Source: Chitinophagales bacterium
Lineage (GTDB): Bacteria > Bacteroidota > Bacteroidia > Chitinophagales > JADIYW01
Direction: 5' to 3'
NCBI GenBank assembly: GCA_020636535.1
Contig: JACJXT010000013.1
Location: 62,001-126,000 of the forward strand
DNA: 64,000 bases
Under the pieces are notes generated by a model, which saw only the letters and a program-made list of their open reading frames with translations, did not search any database and was not told where the DNA came from. A program made the translations under genes and the position numbers. Positions 41,722 to 50,087 of the stretch are shown piece after piece. Each line of letters opens with the position of its first letter. The first letter of the stretch is position 1.

Positions 41722-43320
41722 TTACTTTCCTAAAGTTGCTTTTATAAAAGCATTAAATAAAGGATGTGGTTGTAAAATACTACTTTGATATTCTGGATGA
41801 AATTGTACACCTACAAAAAATGGATGGTCTTTCAATTCAATAATTTCTACCAAATTGTTTTGCGTATTTTTTCCAGAAGCCAACATACCATTTTCTTCAA
41901 ACTGAGTTAAAAAATCGTTGTTGAATTCATATCTATGTCTATGCCTTTCGCTTATTGCTGTAGATTTATATATTTTATATGCTAATGATTTCTTATCAAT
42001 ACTACAGTCGTAGCTACCTAAACGCATAGTACCACCTTTATTTTTTATATACTTTTGATTTTCTATAAAGTGGATTATTGGAAAAGGTGTTTTTTCATTC
42101 ATTTCGGTAGAATTAGCTTCTTTAAGTTGTAGCACATTTCTAGCAAATTCTATAGCAGCCATTTGCATTCCTAAACAAATACCAAAAAATGGAATATTGT
42201 TTTTTCTAGCAAACTCTATGGCTGCAATTTTTCCGTCCATACCTCTTTCGCCAAAACCTGGTGCTACCAAAATACCATTGATGTCTTTTAATTTTTGTGC
42301 TACATTTTTTTTGCTGATTTCTTCTGCATGCAATTGAATAATATTGACTTTGGTAGATTGTTTTGCTCCTGCATGAATCAATGCTTCGTATATAGAAATG
42401 TAAGCATCTTTTAGTTCGATATATTTTCCAATGAAACCAATATTTACTGTTTGTGTTGGATTTTTAAGTTGCTTTAAAAATGTTTTCCAAAGTTTTAAAT
42501 TGGCTTTTGGTGTTGCTTTTAACTGCATTTTTTCTATTACAATATCGTCTAGCTTTTCTTTTTGAAGATGCAATGGCACATCGTAAATACTTTCTGCATC
42601 GAGTGCTTCAATTACACAGTTTTTTTCTACATTACAAAAGTTGGCAATTTTTTGCTTGCGTTCTTTTCCTAACTCATATTCTGTTCTACAAATTAAAATA
42701 TCTGGTTGTACACCTGCACTTTGCATTTCTTTTACCGAATGCTGAGTTGGTTTGGTTTTTAATTCTTTTGCAGAAGCTAAATATGGAACTAGCGTAAGAT
42801 GTAAAACCAAATAATCTTGTTTTGGCAATTCCCATTTTAACTGTCTGATACTTTCAATAAAAGGCAAAGATTCAATATCACCAATAGTGCCACCAATTTC
42901 AGTAATGATAACATCGTACTGATTATTTTTTCCTAGTAGTTTAATGCGTTTTTTAATTTCGTCTGTAATATGCGGAACTACTTGTACTGTTTTTCCAAGA
43001 TAATCGCCTCGTCTTTCTTTATTAATCACTTCTTGATAGACTCTACCAGTAGTAACATTGTTTGCTTGCGAAGTTGGTGTGCCTAAAAATCTTTCGTAAT
43101 GACCTAAGTCTAAGTCGGTTTCTGCACCATCTTCAGTAACAAAACATTCGCCATGTTCATAAGGATTCATTGTTCCAGGATCGACATTGATATATGGATC
43201 TAACTTTTGAATAGTTACTTTTAATCCACGATTTTGTAGTAAAGTTGCGAGTGAAGCTGCGAGAATGCCTTTTCCGAGAGAAGAAGTTACGCCACCTGTA
43301 ACGAAGATATATTTTGCCAT
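41722..43320 (-). CDS. pyrG: CTP synthase
   Basis: A 532-residue enzyme that makes CTP from UTP, glutamine and ATP. The N-terminal amidoligase domain has the P-loop TGGVTSSLGKGI and LDPYINVDPGTM. The C-terminal class I glutamine amidotransferase has the nucleophile motif FGICLGMQ and the His-Glu pair VQFHPEYQS. The ATG at 43320 (MAKYIFVTGG) fits the family; a TTG six bases upstream is ignored. It converges directly with the PIN toxin gene without a spacer. Confidence 0.98.
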   Translation of the reverse strand: MAKYIFVTGGVTSSLGKGILAASLATLLQNRGLKVTIQKLDPYINVDPGTMNPYEHGECFVTEDGAETDLDLGHYERFLGTPTSQANNVTTGRVYQEVINKERRGDYLGKTVQVVPHITDEIKKRIKLLGKNNQYDVIITEIGGTIGDIESLPFIESIRQLKWELPKQDYLVLHLTLVPYLASAKELKTKPTQHSVKEMQSAGVQPDILICRTEYELGKERKQKIANFCNVEKNCVIEALDAESIYDVPLHLQKEKLDDIVIEKMQLKATPKANLKLWKTFLKQLKNPTQTVNIGFIGKYIELKDAYISIYEALIHAGAKQSTKVNIIQLHAEEISKKNVAQKLKDINGILVAPGFGERGMDGKIAAIEFARKNNIPFFGICLGMQMAAIEFARNVLQLKEANSTEMNEKTPFPIIHFIENQKYIKNKGGTMRLGSYDCSIDKKSLAYKIYKSTAISERHRHRYEFNNDFLTQFEENGMLASGKNTQNNLVEIIELKDHPFFVGVQFHPEYQSSILQPHPLFNAFIKATLGK

Positions 43321-43389
43321 AACCAATGTGCTTGTTATGGAATGTAAAAATAGTTAAAAATTTTGGTTCGCGAAAATTAAAAGAATATA

Positions 43390-43425
43390 AACAAAAAAAG
43401 CATCAACAAAATTGCTGATGCTTTT
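43390..43425 (-). terminator. Rho-independent terminator of mdh
   Basis: AAAAGCATCA / TGATGCTTTT (43396-43425), a 10-bp stem, followed by T-rich sequence on the minus strand, 22 bp after the mdh stop and before pyrG. Confidence 0.85.
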
Positions 43426-43446
43426 GTAAATATTTTTTTGTACTAA

Positions 43447-44376
43447 TTATAGTGTGCTTAAAACATCATTCATGTTTCTAACTGCATCTGCACTAGCATT
43501 AAATTTAGCTTGTTCTGCTTCGTTTAAGTCGAAATTTAAAATGCCTTCTACACCATTTTTACCAATGATAGCAGGAACACCTATACAAATATCGTTTTGT
43601 CCGTACTCTCCTTCCAAATAAACACAGCTAGTAATTACTTTTTTCTCATCTCTTAAGATAGCTTCTACAACCGCAGCACCTGCAGCACCTGGAGCATACC
43701 AAGCTGAAGTACCAATTAGTTTAGTTAATGTAGCACCACCAACCATTGTTGCTGCTGAAACTTCGTCTAATTTTTCTTGAGATAATAACTCAGTAACTGG
43801 AATTCCATTTAAGTTAGCAAATCTTGTTAAAGGAATCATCGTTGTATCTCCATGACCACCAATTACTACTGCATTCAAATCGCTTTGAGAACAATTTAAA
43901 GCTTCTGCTAAACGGTATCTAAATCTTGCACTATCTAAAGCACCACCCATACCTATTACTCTGTTTTTTGGTAAACCAGTAGATTTAAGTGTAAGGTAAG
44001 TCATGGTATCCATTGGATTAGAAATAATTAAAAAGATAGCATTTGGTGAATATTTTAAAATATTTTCTGCTACACCTTTTACAATTCCTGCATTGGTTCC
44101 GATTAATTCTTCTCTAGTCATACCTGGTTTTCTTGGTAAACCAGAAGTAATTACTACAACATCACTACCAGCAGTTTTGCTATAATCGTTAGTAGAACCT
44201 ACGATTTTAGTATCGAAACCTAAAAGCGAGCAAGTTTGATTTAAGTCCATTGCTTTACCTTCAGCCATACCTTCTTTGATGTCGAGCATTACTAACTCTT
44301 CACAAATTTCTTTTCGTGCAATATTATCTGCACAAGTTGCGCCAACTGCACCGACGCCTACAACTGTTACTTTCAT
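43447..44376 (-). CDS. mdh: Malate dehydrogenase (NAD-dependent)
   Basis: A 309-residue enzyme of the LDH-like MDH type. It shows the Rossmann motif GVGAVGATCADNIA, LDIKEGMAEGKAMDL, the substrate-binding GLPRKPGMTREEL (Arg residues) and the catalytic His in VIGGHGDTTMIPL. It interconverts malate and oxaloacetate in the TCA cycle. A strong terminator follows. The upstream outer-membrane-protein gene ends 17 bp before its 5' end on the same strand, so read-through from it is possible. Confidence 0.97.
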   Translation of the reverse strand: MKVTVVGVGAVGATCADNIARKEICEELVMLDIKEGMAEGKAMDLNQTCSLLGFDTKIVGSTNDYSKTAGSDVVVITSGLPRKPGMTREELIGTNAGIVKGVAENILKYSPNAIFLIISNPMDTMTYLTLKSTGLPKNRVIGMGGALDSARFRYRLAEALNCSQSDLNAVVIGGHGDTTMIPLTRFANLNGIPVTELLSQEKLDEVSAATMVGGATLTKLIGTSAWYAPGAAGAAVVEAILRDEKKVITSCVYLEGEYGQNDICIGVPAIIGKNGVEGILNFDLNEAEQAKFNASADAVRNMNDVLSTL

Positions 44377-44393
44377 TGAATATTTTTTATTGA

Positions 44394-44942
44394 TTAAAAT
44401 TTAAATGATAAACCAAATTTTGCATAAGAAGATTCCATATAACCAGCTTCTAGATTAACACCAATGTGTTCTACAAAATAATAAGTAGCACCAATACCTG
44501 CACCAACAACAGCACCACCTCTAAATTTAGTACCAGCATTTTTATCTTTTAAAATGAAACCTCCACCAATTGCTAGAGGAATATATAAATCAAATGCATC
44601 GCTATCTAAACTAGTATTACCTTTTTCGGAGATTAATTGATATAAATGAAAATTACCTCTTACACCTAAACCAAAGTTTCTGTATTTATAAGTATCTGCT
44701 ATTTTTTTCCCATTGAAATAAAACCAACCTCCAAAACTAAAATAATCACTTACTAAATAATCCATATTAATTGTTACTCCAGGAACAAAACCGTAACCTT
44801 TAACTCCTGTTGAGTTTCCAATAAAGCTATGATGACCTAAGTTGGTAGTTACATTTAAATGAAAATCTCCTTTTTCTACAGCATAAGTAGAAACTGTACT
44901 AAGCATTATTATGCTAACTAACAGATATTTTATTTTTTTCAT
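44394..44942 (-). CDS. Small outer-membrane beta-barrel protein (paralogue 1)
   Basis: A 182-residue protein with a signal peptide (about 1-22, cut near TYAVE) and strands alternating with glycine and aromatic residues (FSFGGWFYFNGKK, FGLGVRGNFHLYQL, AGIGATYYFVEHIGVNLEAGYMESSYAKFGLSF). This is an 8- to 10-strand barrel in outline. It is similar to the neighbouring 203-residue protein in layout and C-terminus, so the two are paralogues. No enzymatic motif. It lies just upstream of mdh, after a terminator that ends the other paralogue. Confidence 0.75.
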   Translation of the reverse strand: MKKIKYLLVSIIMLSTVSTYAVEKGDFHLNVTTNLGHHSFIGNSTGVKGYGFVPGVTINMDYLVSDYFSFGGWFYFNGKKIADTYKYRNFGLGVRGNFHLYQLISEKGNTSLDSDAFDLYIPLAIGGGFILKDKNAGTKFRGGAVVGAGIGATYYFVEHIGVNLEAGYMESSYAKFGLSFKF

Positions 44943-44985
44943 GGTATAAATATTTTTTTGTAAAAATACAGAATGCAGAATTAAT

Positions 44986-45019
44986 AAAAAAAAAGTCCTG
45001 AATAATTAATATTCAGGAC
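44986..45019 (-). terminator. Rho-independent terminator between the barrel paralogues
   Basis: GTCCTGAATA / TATTCAGGAC (44995-45019), a perfect 10-bp stem with a 5-nt loop, followed on the minus strand by about nine T. Confidence 0.93.
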
Positions 45020-45087
45020 ATATAATAATTTAATTAAATATTAGCTTAGTTTAGATAAGGTTGGTGTAGACACTAACCTTTAAATGC

Positions 45088-45699
45088 TTACTTTACTTTG
45101 ATAGTTACACCAATTTTAGCATAAGACATTTCCATCCAACCCCATTCTAGATTAACACCAAATTTTTCCACAAAATAGTATCTAAAACCAAGACCAGCAC
45201 CGCCTTTAAATCTAGCGCCACTACCATAACCTTTGTATTTACCAAAATCAACACCTAAAAATACAGGTAAATAGAAATCAATTGCATCAGATTTTAAGTC
45301 AGCACTCACTTTATCATCTACTAATTGCCACCAGTGAAAAACTCCTCTAGCACCAGCACCAATATAGTAAAATCCATTTCTAGCACCAAATCCAGCATAA
45401 GGACCAACACTTACATAGTCGTGAACACCTATATCAATATTAAAAGTAAATCCTGGCATAAAAAAACCACCATTGTAGTATCTTCCACCATAATTGCTTC
45501 CAACATTTAAATCTGGTTGTAAAATAAACATACCTTTGTGAGCAGCACCACTTCCGCCAGCATTATCGCCTTTAGCCATGTAATTAGCTTTTAGCATAGC
45601 AGTTTCAATAGTTTTTGCTTGATAATCGAATGCTTCGCTAGCAAACGAAAGACTGGTAACTATTAAACCAATCATTAATGTCATTAGTATTTTTCTCAT
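45088..45699 (-). CDS. Small outer-membrane beta-barrel protein (paralogue 2)
   Basis: A 203-residue protein with a signal peptide (about 1-20, SLSFA). Strand-rich sequence follows (YVSVGPYAGFGARNGFYYIGAGARG, GGAGLGFRYYFVEKFGVNLEWGWMEMSYAKIGVTIKVK). The end closely parallels paralogue 1 (FGVNLE-W-MEMSYAKIG against IGVNLEAGYMESSYAKFG). The function is unknown; barrels of this size may be porin-like or structural. It has its own terminator, so the pair is regulated separately despite adjacency. Confidence 0.75.
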   Translation of the reverse strand: MRKILMTLMIGLIVTSLSFASEAFDYQAKTIETAMLKANYMAKGDNAGGSGAAHKGMFILQPDLNVGSNYGGRYYNGGFFMPGFTFNIDIGVHDYVSVGPYAGFGARNGFYYIGAGARGVFHWWQLVDDKVSADLKSDAIDFYLPVFLGVDFGKYKGYGSGARFKGGAGLGFRYYFVEKFGVNLEWGWMEMSYAKIGVTIKVK

Positions 45700-45813
45700 A
45701 ATTTTTAATTTGACACAAATATTGTATAAATATTATTAAAAGACAACATTTAAATATAAACTTATGTTGACAATCAACAAATTTTTGTCAACTATTAACT
45801 TTTGATAATTGAA

Positions 45814-46989
45814 TTATACTTTTTCGATTACAATTGCACTAGCACCTCCACCACCATTACAAATACCAGCAGCACCAATTTTTCCTTCTTTATGTTGTAG
45901 TGTAGAAATAAGCGTACAAACAATTCTGCAACCAGAAGAACCAATTGGATGTCCTAATGCAACAGCTCCACCTAATGCATTTACTTTATCATGTGCTAAG
46001 TCCATTTCTTTCATGTTAGCTAATGCTACTACTGAGAAAGCTTCGTTAATTTCATAGAAATCTACTTCTGTAGTAGACAAATTTGCTTTGTGTAGAGCTT
46101 TTGGTAAAGCTTTTGCTGGTGTTGTAGTAAACCATTCTGGTTCTTGAGAAGCATCGGCAAATGATAAGATTTTAGCTAATGGTTTAATACCCAATTCTTT
46201 AACTTTTTCGCCACTCATTAATACCATTGCACTTGCACCATCATTAATTTTAGAGGCATTGATTGCTGTGATGGTTCCTTCTTTTTCAAAAGCAGGTCTT
46301 AATTGTCCGACTTTGCTTTCGTCGAATTTTTTGTATTCTTCATCTTCGCTAATAATAATATCTCCTTTTCTTGTTTTGATGACTACATCTACCAGTTCAT
46401 CTTTAAAATAATTATTTTGATATGCCTCTGCTGCTCTTTTATATGAAGCAATAGCGTAATTGTCTTGGTCTTCTCTAGTAAAGTTATAGTGTTTAGCACA
46501 AACCTCGCCAGCATTTCCCATCATGTATTTTTTATACGGATCTTGTAAGCCATCTCTTACAATAGCATCTAAAATTTCGCCATTGCCATATTTTATACCA
46601 GTTCTGCCTGTAGGAATGTAATGTGGTGCATTGCTCATACTTTCCATTCCACCTACTACAACTATATCATTATCTCCTAATAAAATAGATTGAGCACCTA
46701 ACATTATTGCTTTCATACCAGAAGCACATACTTTATTGATTGTAGTACATGGTGTATTGGTATTTATTCCTGCTGCTATAGACACTTGCTGTGCTGGTGC
46801 TTGTCCAACATTAGCTTGTAGTACATTGCCTAGTATCACCTCATCAATTTGATTTCCATTAACGCCAGCTCTTTCCATAGCCGCTTTTACTACTGTAGCT
46901 CCTAAATCTATTACATTAACGCTTGCTAAAACACCACCTAAACTACCTATTGGTGTTCGTGCCATAGATACAATATATACTTCTCTCAT
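45814..46989 (-). CDS. Acetyl-CoA C-acetyltransferase (thiolase)
   Basis: A 391-residue thiolase. The acyl-enzyme Cys is in INKVCASGMKAI, the His in NEAFSVVAL-type loop context and GHPIGSSGCRI, with the second Cys near the C-terminus (GICNGGGGAS). MREVYIVSMARTPIG starts the protein as usual. It condenses two acetyl-CoA to acetoacetyl-CoA or runs the reverse in beta-oxidation. As biosynthetic and degradative thiolases look alike, the direction is not assigned. It is a single gene, with the 804-bp spacer upstream. Confidence 0.95.
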   Translation of the reverse strand: MREVYIVSMARTPIGSLGGVLASVNVIDLGATVVKAAMERAGVNGNQIDEVILGNVLQANVGQAPAQQVSIAAGINTNTPCTTINKVCASGMKAIMLGAQSILLGDNDIVVVGGMESMSNAPHYIPTGRTGIKYGNGEILDAIVRDGLQDPYKKYMMGNAGEVCAKHYNFTREDQDNYAIASYKRAAEAYQNNYFKDELVDVVIKTRKGDIIISEDEEYKKFDESKVGQLRPAFEKEGTITAINASKINDGASAMVLMSGEKVKELGIKPLAKILSFADASQEPEWFTTTPAKALPKALHKANLSTTEVDFYEINEAFSVVALANMKEMDLAHDKVNALGGAVALGHPIGSSGCRIVCTLISTLQHKEGKIGAAGICNGGGGASAIVIEKV

Positions 46990-47143
46990 AAAACTTGTTT
47001 TTAAAGTGGCAATATAGTTCTAAAAATTGAATTTACTTAAGATAAGAAGTTATGTAATTATAATTTTGTTATTGATTGACAATAAAGATGCTTAATCTAT
47101 TTTTATTATTATTTAAATATAATTAATATTTATTCAAAAATAT

Positions 47144-47593
47144 CAAATTACGCATTAGATACTTTTTATACCAAAGTGATATTGAAAATAGACAAAAATT
47201 ACATATGACTCCATCCTGAACCTATTTCAGAGTCTTTTAAAAACAGATTTTAAAGGTGATACAGCTACGCTGTATTTTATAAATTTTCTATCATTTCTAA
47301 TAAGGTTGAAGTGCTACGCACTTATTAAGTTACTAAAATATACAAATAATAAAATATAAATTAAGTACTTATAATATTTTTTGGTATTTTAAAAACCGAA
47401 CTCAGGTTTATAAATTAATTTGGTATTATGCCATGAGTTGCACACATGGTTACTCAAATTGAAGTATTTCATACTTCTAGGTCTAGAGAGGAAGTGCGTA
47501 GTGCTTCAACTTTATTATCGCTTTCTTTTAAATAAAGTGTGATGCAGCTACGCCACCTAAAATGAAAACCTATTTTTCCTAATGCGTAATTTG
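47144..47593. mobile_element. 450-bp MITE-like element with 15-bp perfect terminal inverted repeats
   Basis: CAAATTACGCATTAG (47144-47158) and CTAATGCGTAATTTG (47579-47593) are perfect inverted repeats. The inner flanks are also loosely inverted: both sides carry GTTGAAG.(C/A)CTACGCACTT-like and AGCTACGC-like blocks. Inside are several small hairpins with 3-nt loops (47259-47275 ATACAGC/GCTGTAT; 47309-47323 AAGTGC/GCACTT; 47461-47477 GAAGTAT/ATACTTC). There is no reading frame and no clear target-site duplication. This explains most of the 804-bp gap upstream of the toxin-antitoxin pair. Confidence 0.6.
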
Positions 47594-47651
47594 GGTTAAA
47601 TTTAAAAATAGAAGTTTTTAGTATAGCACTCTGCGAATTGTATTATTAAAT

Positions 47652-47710
47652 TTTAATGTGAAAATATTTTATGCAGAGTCCCTTTTAACAAACTCTGCTG
47701 TGAATTTTAA
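47652..47710. repeat. Dispersed hairpin repeat, copy B
   Basis: GCAGAGT and ACTCTGC form a perfect 7-bp stem here. Flanks TTTAATGTGAAAA and TGTGAATTT follow the same order as copies A and C, which keep pairing ends despite base changes. Confidence 0.5.
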
Positions 47711-47793
47711 ATAACAATAGTAAAATTACCAATACCATTTAAAATTTGTATATTTACTATCAATATAATAATGAATTGTCAAAAAATTAAATA

Positions 47794-48003
47794 ATGAAAT
47801 ATATTTTAGAAATACCTGATGATAAAGTAGCTTTTGCTGAAGAGTTTTTTAAGTCTGTTTCTTTTTTAAAAAATGCTAAACCTATTAATGAAAAACATAT
47901 TTCTAATGCTACTTTACTTGATAACATTGAAGCTTATGAACAAGGTAAGATAAAACCAACGCCGCTTAGTTTAAACGAACTTAAAGCAATGATTGATGCT
48001 TGA
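47794..48003 (+). CDS. Antitoxin of a YoeB-type toxin-antitoxin pair
   Basis: A 69-residue small protein (MKYILEIPDDKVAFAEEFFKSV to LNELKAMIDA). It is acidic and helical with no DNA-binding motif I can name. Proteins like this precede Txe/YoeB toxins in Bacteroidota. The toxin ATG lies 8 bp inside its end. The antitoxin assignment rests mainly on that partner and on size. Confidence 0.75.
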   Translation: MKYILEIPDDKVAFAEEFFKSVSFLKNAKPINEKHISNATLLDNIEAYEQGKIKPTPLSLNELKAMIDA

Positions 48004-48256
48004 TCTTGTTTTTATGCCTAATGCTTGGTACGATTTAGGTTGGTGGATTAAAAATGATATTAAAACTGTTAAAAAGATTTATGCATTACTTGAAAATTGT
48101 TGTAAAACTCCTTTTGATGGTTTAGGACAGCCAGAACCACTTAAAGCCAATTATAGTGGTTATTGGTCTAGAAGAATAAATTTAAAACATCGTATTGTTT
48201 ACAAAGTTGAAGATACAAGAATTGTTGTTTTTGCTCTATATGGTCATTACCAATAA
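47996..48256 (+). CDS. Txe/YoeB-family toxin (RelE superfamily mRNA interferase)
   Basis: An 86-residue RelE-fold protein. FMPNAWYDLGWWIKNDIKTVKKIYALLE and the C-terminal GYWSRRINLKHRIVYKVED, ending GHYQ, match YoeB, including the Arg and His used in ribosome-dependent mRNA cleavage; PFDGLGQPEPLK is also a YoeB hallmark. The ATG at 47996 overlaps the antitoxin by 8 bp; a TTG at 47993 is unlikely. When freed it would stall translation by cutting mRNA on the ribosome. Confidence 0.9.
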   Translation: MLDLVFMPNAWYDLGWWIKNDIKTVKKIYALLENCCKTPFDGLGQPEPLKANYSGYWSRRINLKHRIVYKVEDTRIVVFALYGHYQ

Positions 48257-48263
48257 ATTTGAG

Positions 48264-48677
48264 CTACCATGCTGGAATTGTATCCCAAAAACCAATCGAG
48301 TACTCAAATAATTCTTTTACTTTTTTAGGCGGAATTTCTCCTAAATCAAACAGCATTTTTGAGTTTTGTCTATTTTTTTTACTAAATTCTACGATATAAT
48401 ATCCACCTTTCTTTTTTACTTTTAGTTTTGATGGTTTAACATCTGTAGCCGTATAAGTATCTATAAATATTTTATACTCATATTTTATATGTACAGCCGA
48501 TGATTTATATACCCAGTCTACTCCTTTAGTAATACCAATAGTGTATTTAGCATTTTCTTTTCTTTCTTTGTCTAACTTGTTGTGTTCTTTTTCAGACAAG
48601 AAAAAAAATAATCCAATAAAAATAACTGTAAGTGAAATGACAATTATTTTTTGATTTCTTTCACTTATTAAAAACAT
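48264..48677 (-). CDS. Small membrane-anchored protein of unknown function
   Basis: A 137-residue protein with one N-terminal membrane segment (IIVISLTVIFIGLFFFL, about 11-27) and a soluble domain after it (TIGITKGVDWVYKSSAVHIKYEYKIF, YYIVEFSKKNRQNSKMLFDLG). I do not recognise the family, though short Bacteroidota proteins with this KG..Y.VEFS pattern are common. It converges with the toxin gene and lies just downstream of the alpha/beta-hydrolase gene on the same strand. Confidence 0.65.
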   Translation of the reverse strand: MFLISERNQKIIVISLTVIFIGLFFFLSEKEHNKLDKERKENAKYTIGITKGVDWVYKSSAVHIKYEYKIFIDTYTATDVKPSKLKVKKKGGYYIVEFSKKNRQNSKMLFDLGEIPPKKVKELFEYSIGFWDTIPAW

Positions 48678-48695
48678 ACCTAGTTATAAAGATAT

Positions 48696-49631
48696 TTATT
48701 TTTCAAAAAAGTGTATAATATCTGTGCTGCATTGTTGATAGTTTTCTGTCATTGGTGCATGACCACAGTCTTTGTAAGTAATGAGTTGACTGTTAGGAAT
48801 ATCTCTTTTAAATCTACTGGCATGATTGAATGGTATGATTTCGTCTTTATCGCCCCAAATAATTAGTGTAGGACAAGCAATATTTTTTATAGTAGCAGAA
48901 TCGGTATAGTTATTATACTTTGCTAGTTTTTTTAACCATTCTAAATTCCCTTGTTTATTCATCATACCATATTTTATATCATATAATGTTGGGTCAATAG
49001 CATCATCGTGATAAAAACAAGATTGTACATTCATTTTGGCTACAAATTTTGGTGCACCTTTTGCCAATAGAAATTTAATCATTGGTTTATCAATCCACTC
49101 AGCATTTTCCTTAGCCATTTGTTCCATTTCGTAACCTGCTGCTGCTAACAATACTAATTTTTTAATGTGATTACTCGTATCTAAAGCTGCATTCCAAGCA
49201 ATTAATCCACCCATTGAATTGCCTACTACAAAACAACTATCTGTACTATACTTATTGATGATAAAATGCATGAAGTCTTTATACACTTGCTGAAATTCTG
49301 GTTGTTCGTCTTTTGTTCCATCAGATAGACCAAATCCTGGCAAATCAAATCGGACAACTTTATAATGTTTGGCTAAACTATCTGCTAGTAAATCGAACTC
49401 GTGTAATGCTCCACCTAGTCCGTGAATTAGAAAAACAGTAGTACCTTTACCTTGTTCTACAACTTGTATGTCTAAATTATTCCATTTTATAAACTCACTA
49501 CCTGCATGTTTATATTTTGCAATAGCTTCTTGTTTAGATATAATGTGATTTTTTCTAAGAAAGTGATACGCTACGAATAGTGTTATCAATGTGATGATTA
49601 GAAATAATATTCCCTTTAGAAATTTAATCAT
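48696..49631 (-). CDS. Alpha/beta-hydrolase with N-terminal membrane anchor
   Basis: A 311-residue hydrolase. An N-terminal hydrophobic helix (LFLIITLITLFVAYHFL) anchors it to the membrane or serves as a signal. The catalytic elements are HGLGGALHEFD (oxyanion region), GNSMGGLIAW (nucleophile Ser), WGDKDEIIPF (Asp) and CGHAPM (His). The substrate is unknown; esterase, epoxide hydrolase-like and lipase activities are all possible. The ATG at 49631 is preferred to a TTG three bases upstream. It follows the GNAT gene by 9 bp, so the two are probably co-transcribed with ftsY. Confidence 0.85.
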   Translation of the reverse strand: MIKFLKGILFLIITLITLFVAYHFLRKNHIISKQEAIAKYKHAGSEFIKWNNLDIQVVEQGKGTTVFLIHGLGGALHEFDLLADSLAKHYKVVRFDLPGFGLSDGTKDEQPEFQQVYKDFMHFIINKYSTDSCFVVGNSMGGLIAWNAALDTSNHIKKLVLLAAAGYEMEQMAKENAEWIDKPMIKFLLAKGAPKFVAKMNVQSCFYHDDAIDPTLYDIKYGMMNKQGNLEWLKKLAKYNNYTDSATIKNIACPTLIIWGDKDEIIPFNHASRFKRDIPNSQLITYKDCGHAPMTENYQQCSTDIIHFFEK

Positions 49632-49640
49632 CAAACGAAA

Positions 49641-50081
49641 CTATACTTGCCAATAATAATTAGTAAAGGCAACATCTTTTTCCCAAGATAGACTTTCGTA
49701 TAAGAATCGTGCTGGATTATCATTTGCTGTTTCAATCCAAATGCCTTTATATCCATTATCAATTACAAATTGTTTGGCTGTATCTAACAATGCTTTTCCT
49801 ATACCTTGTTTTCTTTCTTTAGGAAAAACATATAAATCGTTCATAATAATATCTGGCTGTAAAGAAACAGAAGAAAATGTTGGATACAATTGTATAAAAC
49901 CAATTAATTGTTCGTCTTTTTCTGCTACAAAAATAATAGATTCATTATTGGTAATTCTATCTTTAAGAAAAGCTTTTCCTTTTTCTACATCAGATTTTTG
50001 AGCGTAGAACTGTCTATATTCATCAAATAAAATAGCTATTTGCTCTAAGTCGTTTATGGTTCCTTTTCTAATTGTAATCAT
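49641..50081 (-). CDS. GNAT-family N-acetyltransferase
   Basis: A 146-residue acetyltransferase. ITIRKGTINDLEQIAILFDEY begins the fold; the acetyl-CoA binding motif A is LYVFPKERKQGIGKALLD (about 85-102), followed by WIETANDNPARFLYESLSW. The acceptor is unknown and could be a small amine or a protein N-terminus. It starts 6 bp after the ftsY stop on the same strand. Confidence 0.9.
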   Translation of the reverse strand: MITIRKGTINDLEQIAILFDEYRQFYAQKSDVEKGKAFLKDRITNNESIIFVAEKDEQLIGFIQLYPTFSSVSLQPDIIMNDLYVFPKERKQGIGKALLDTAKQFVIDNGYKGIWIETANDNPARFLYESLSWEKDVAFTNYYWQV

Positions 50082-50087
50082 AATTTA

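Noticed and set aside
46990..47793. tRNA or other structured RNA gene in the 804-bp spacer
   Set aside because: Hairpins are present, but no cloverleaf or conserved tRNA arms were found; the structure is explained by inverted repeats.
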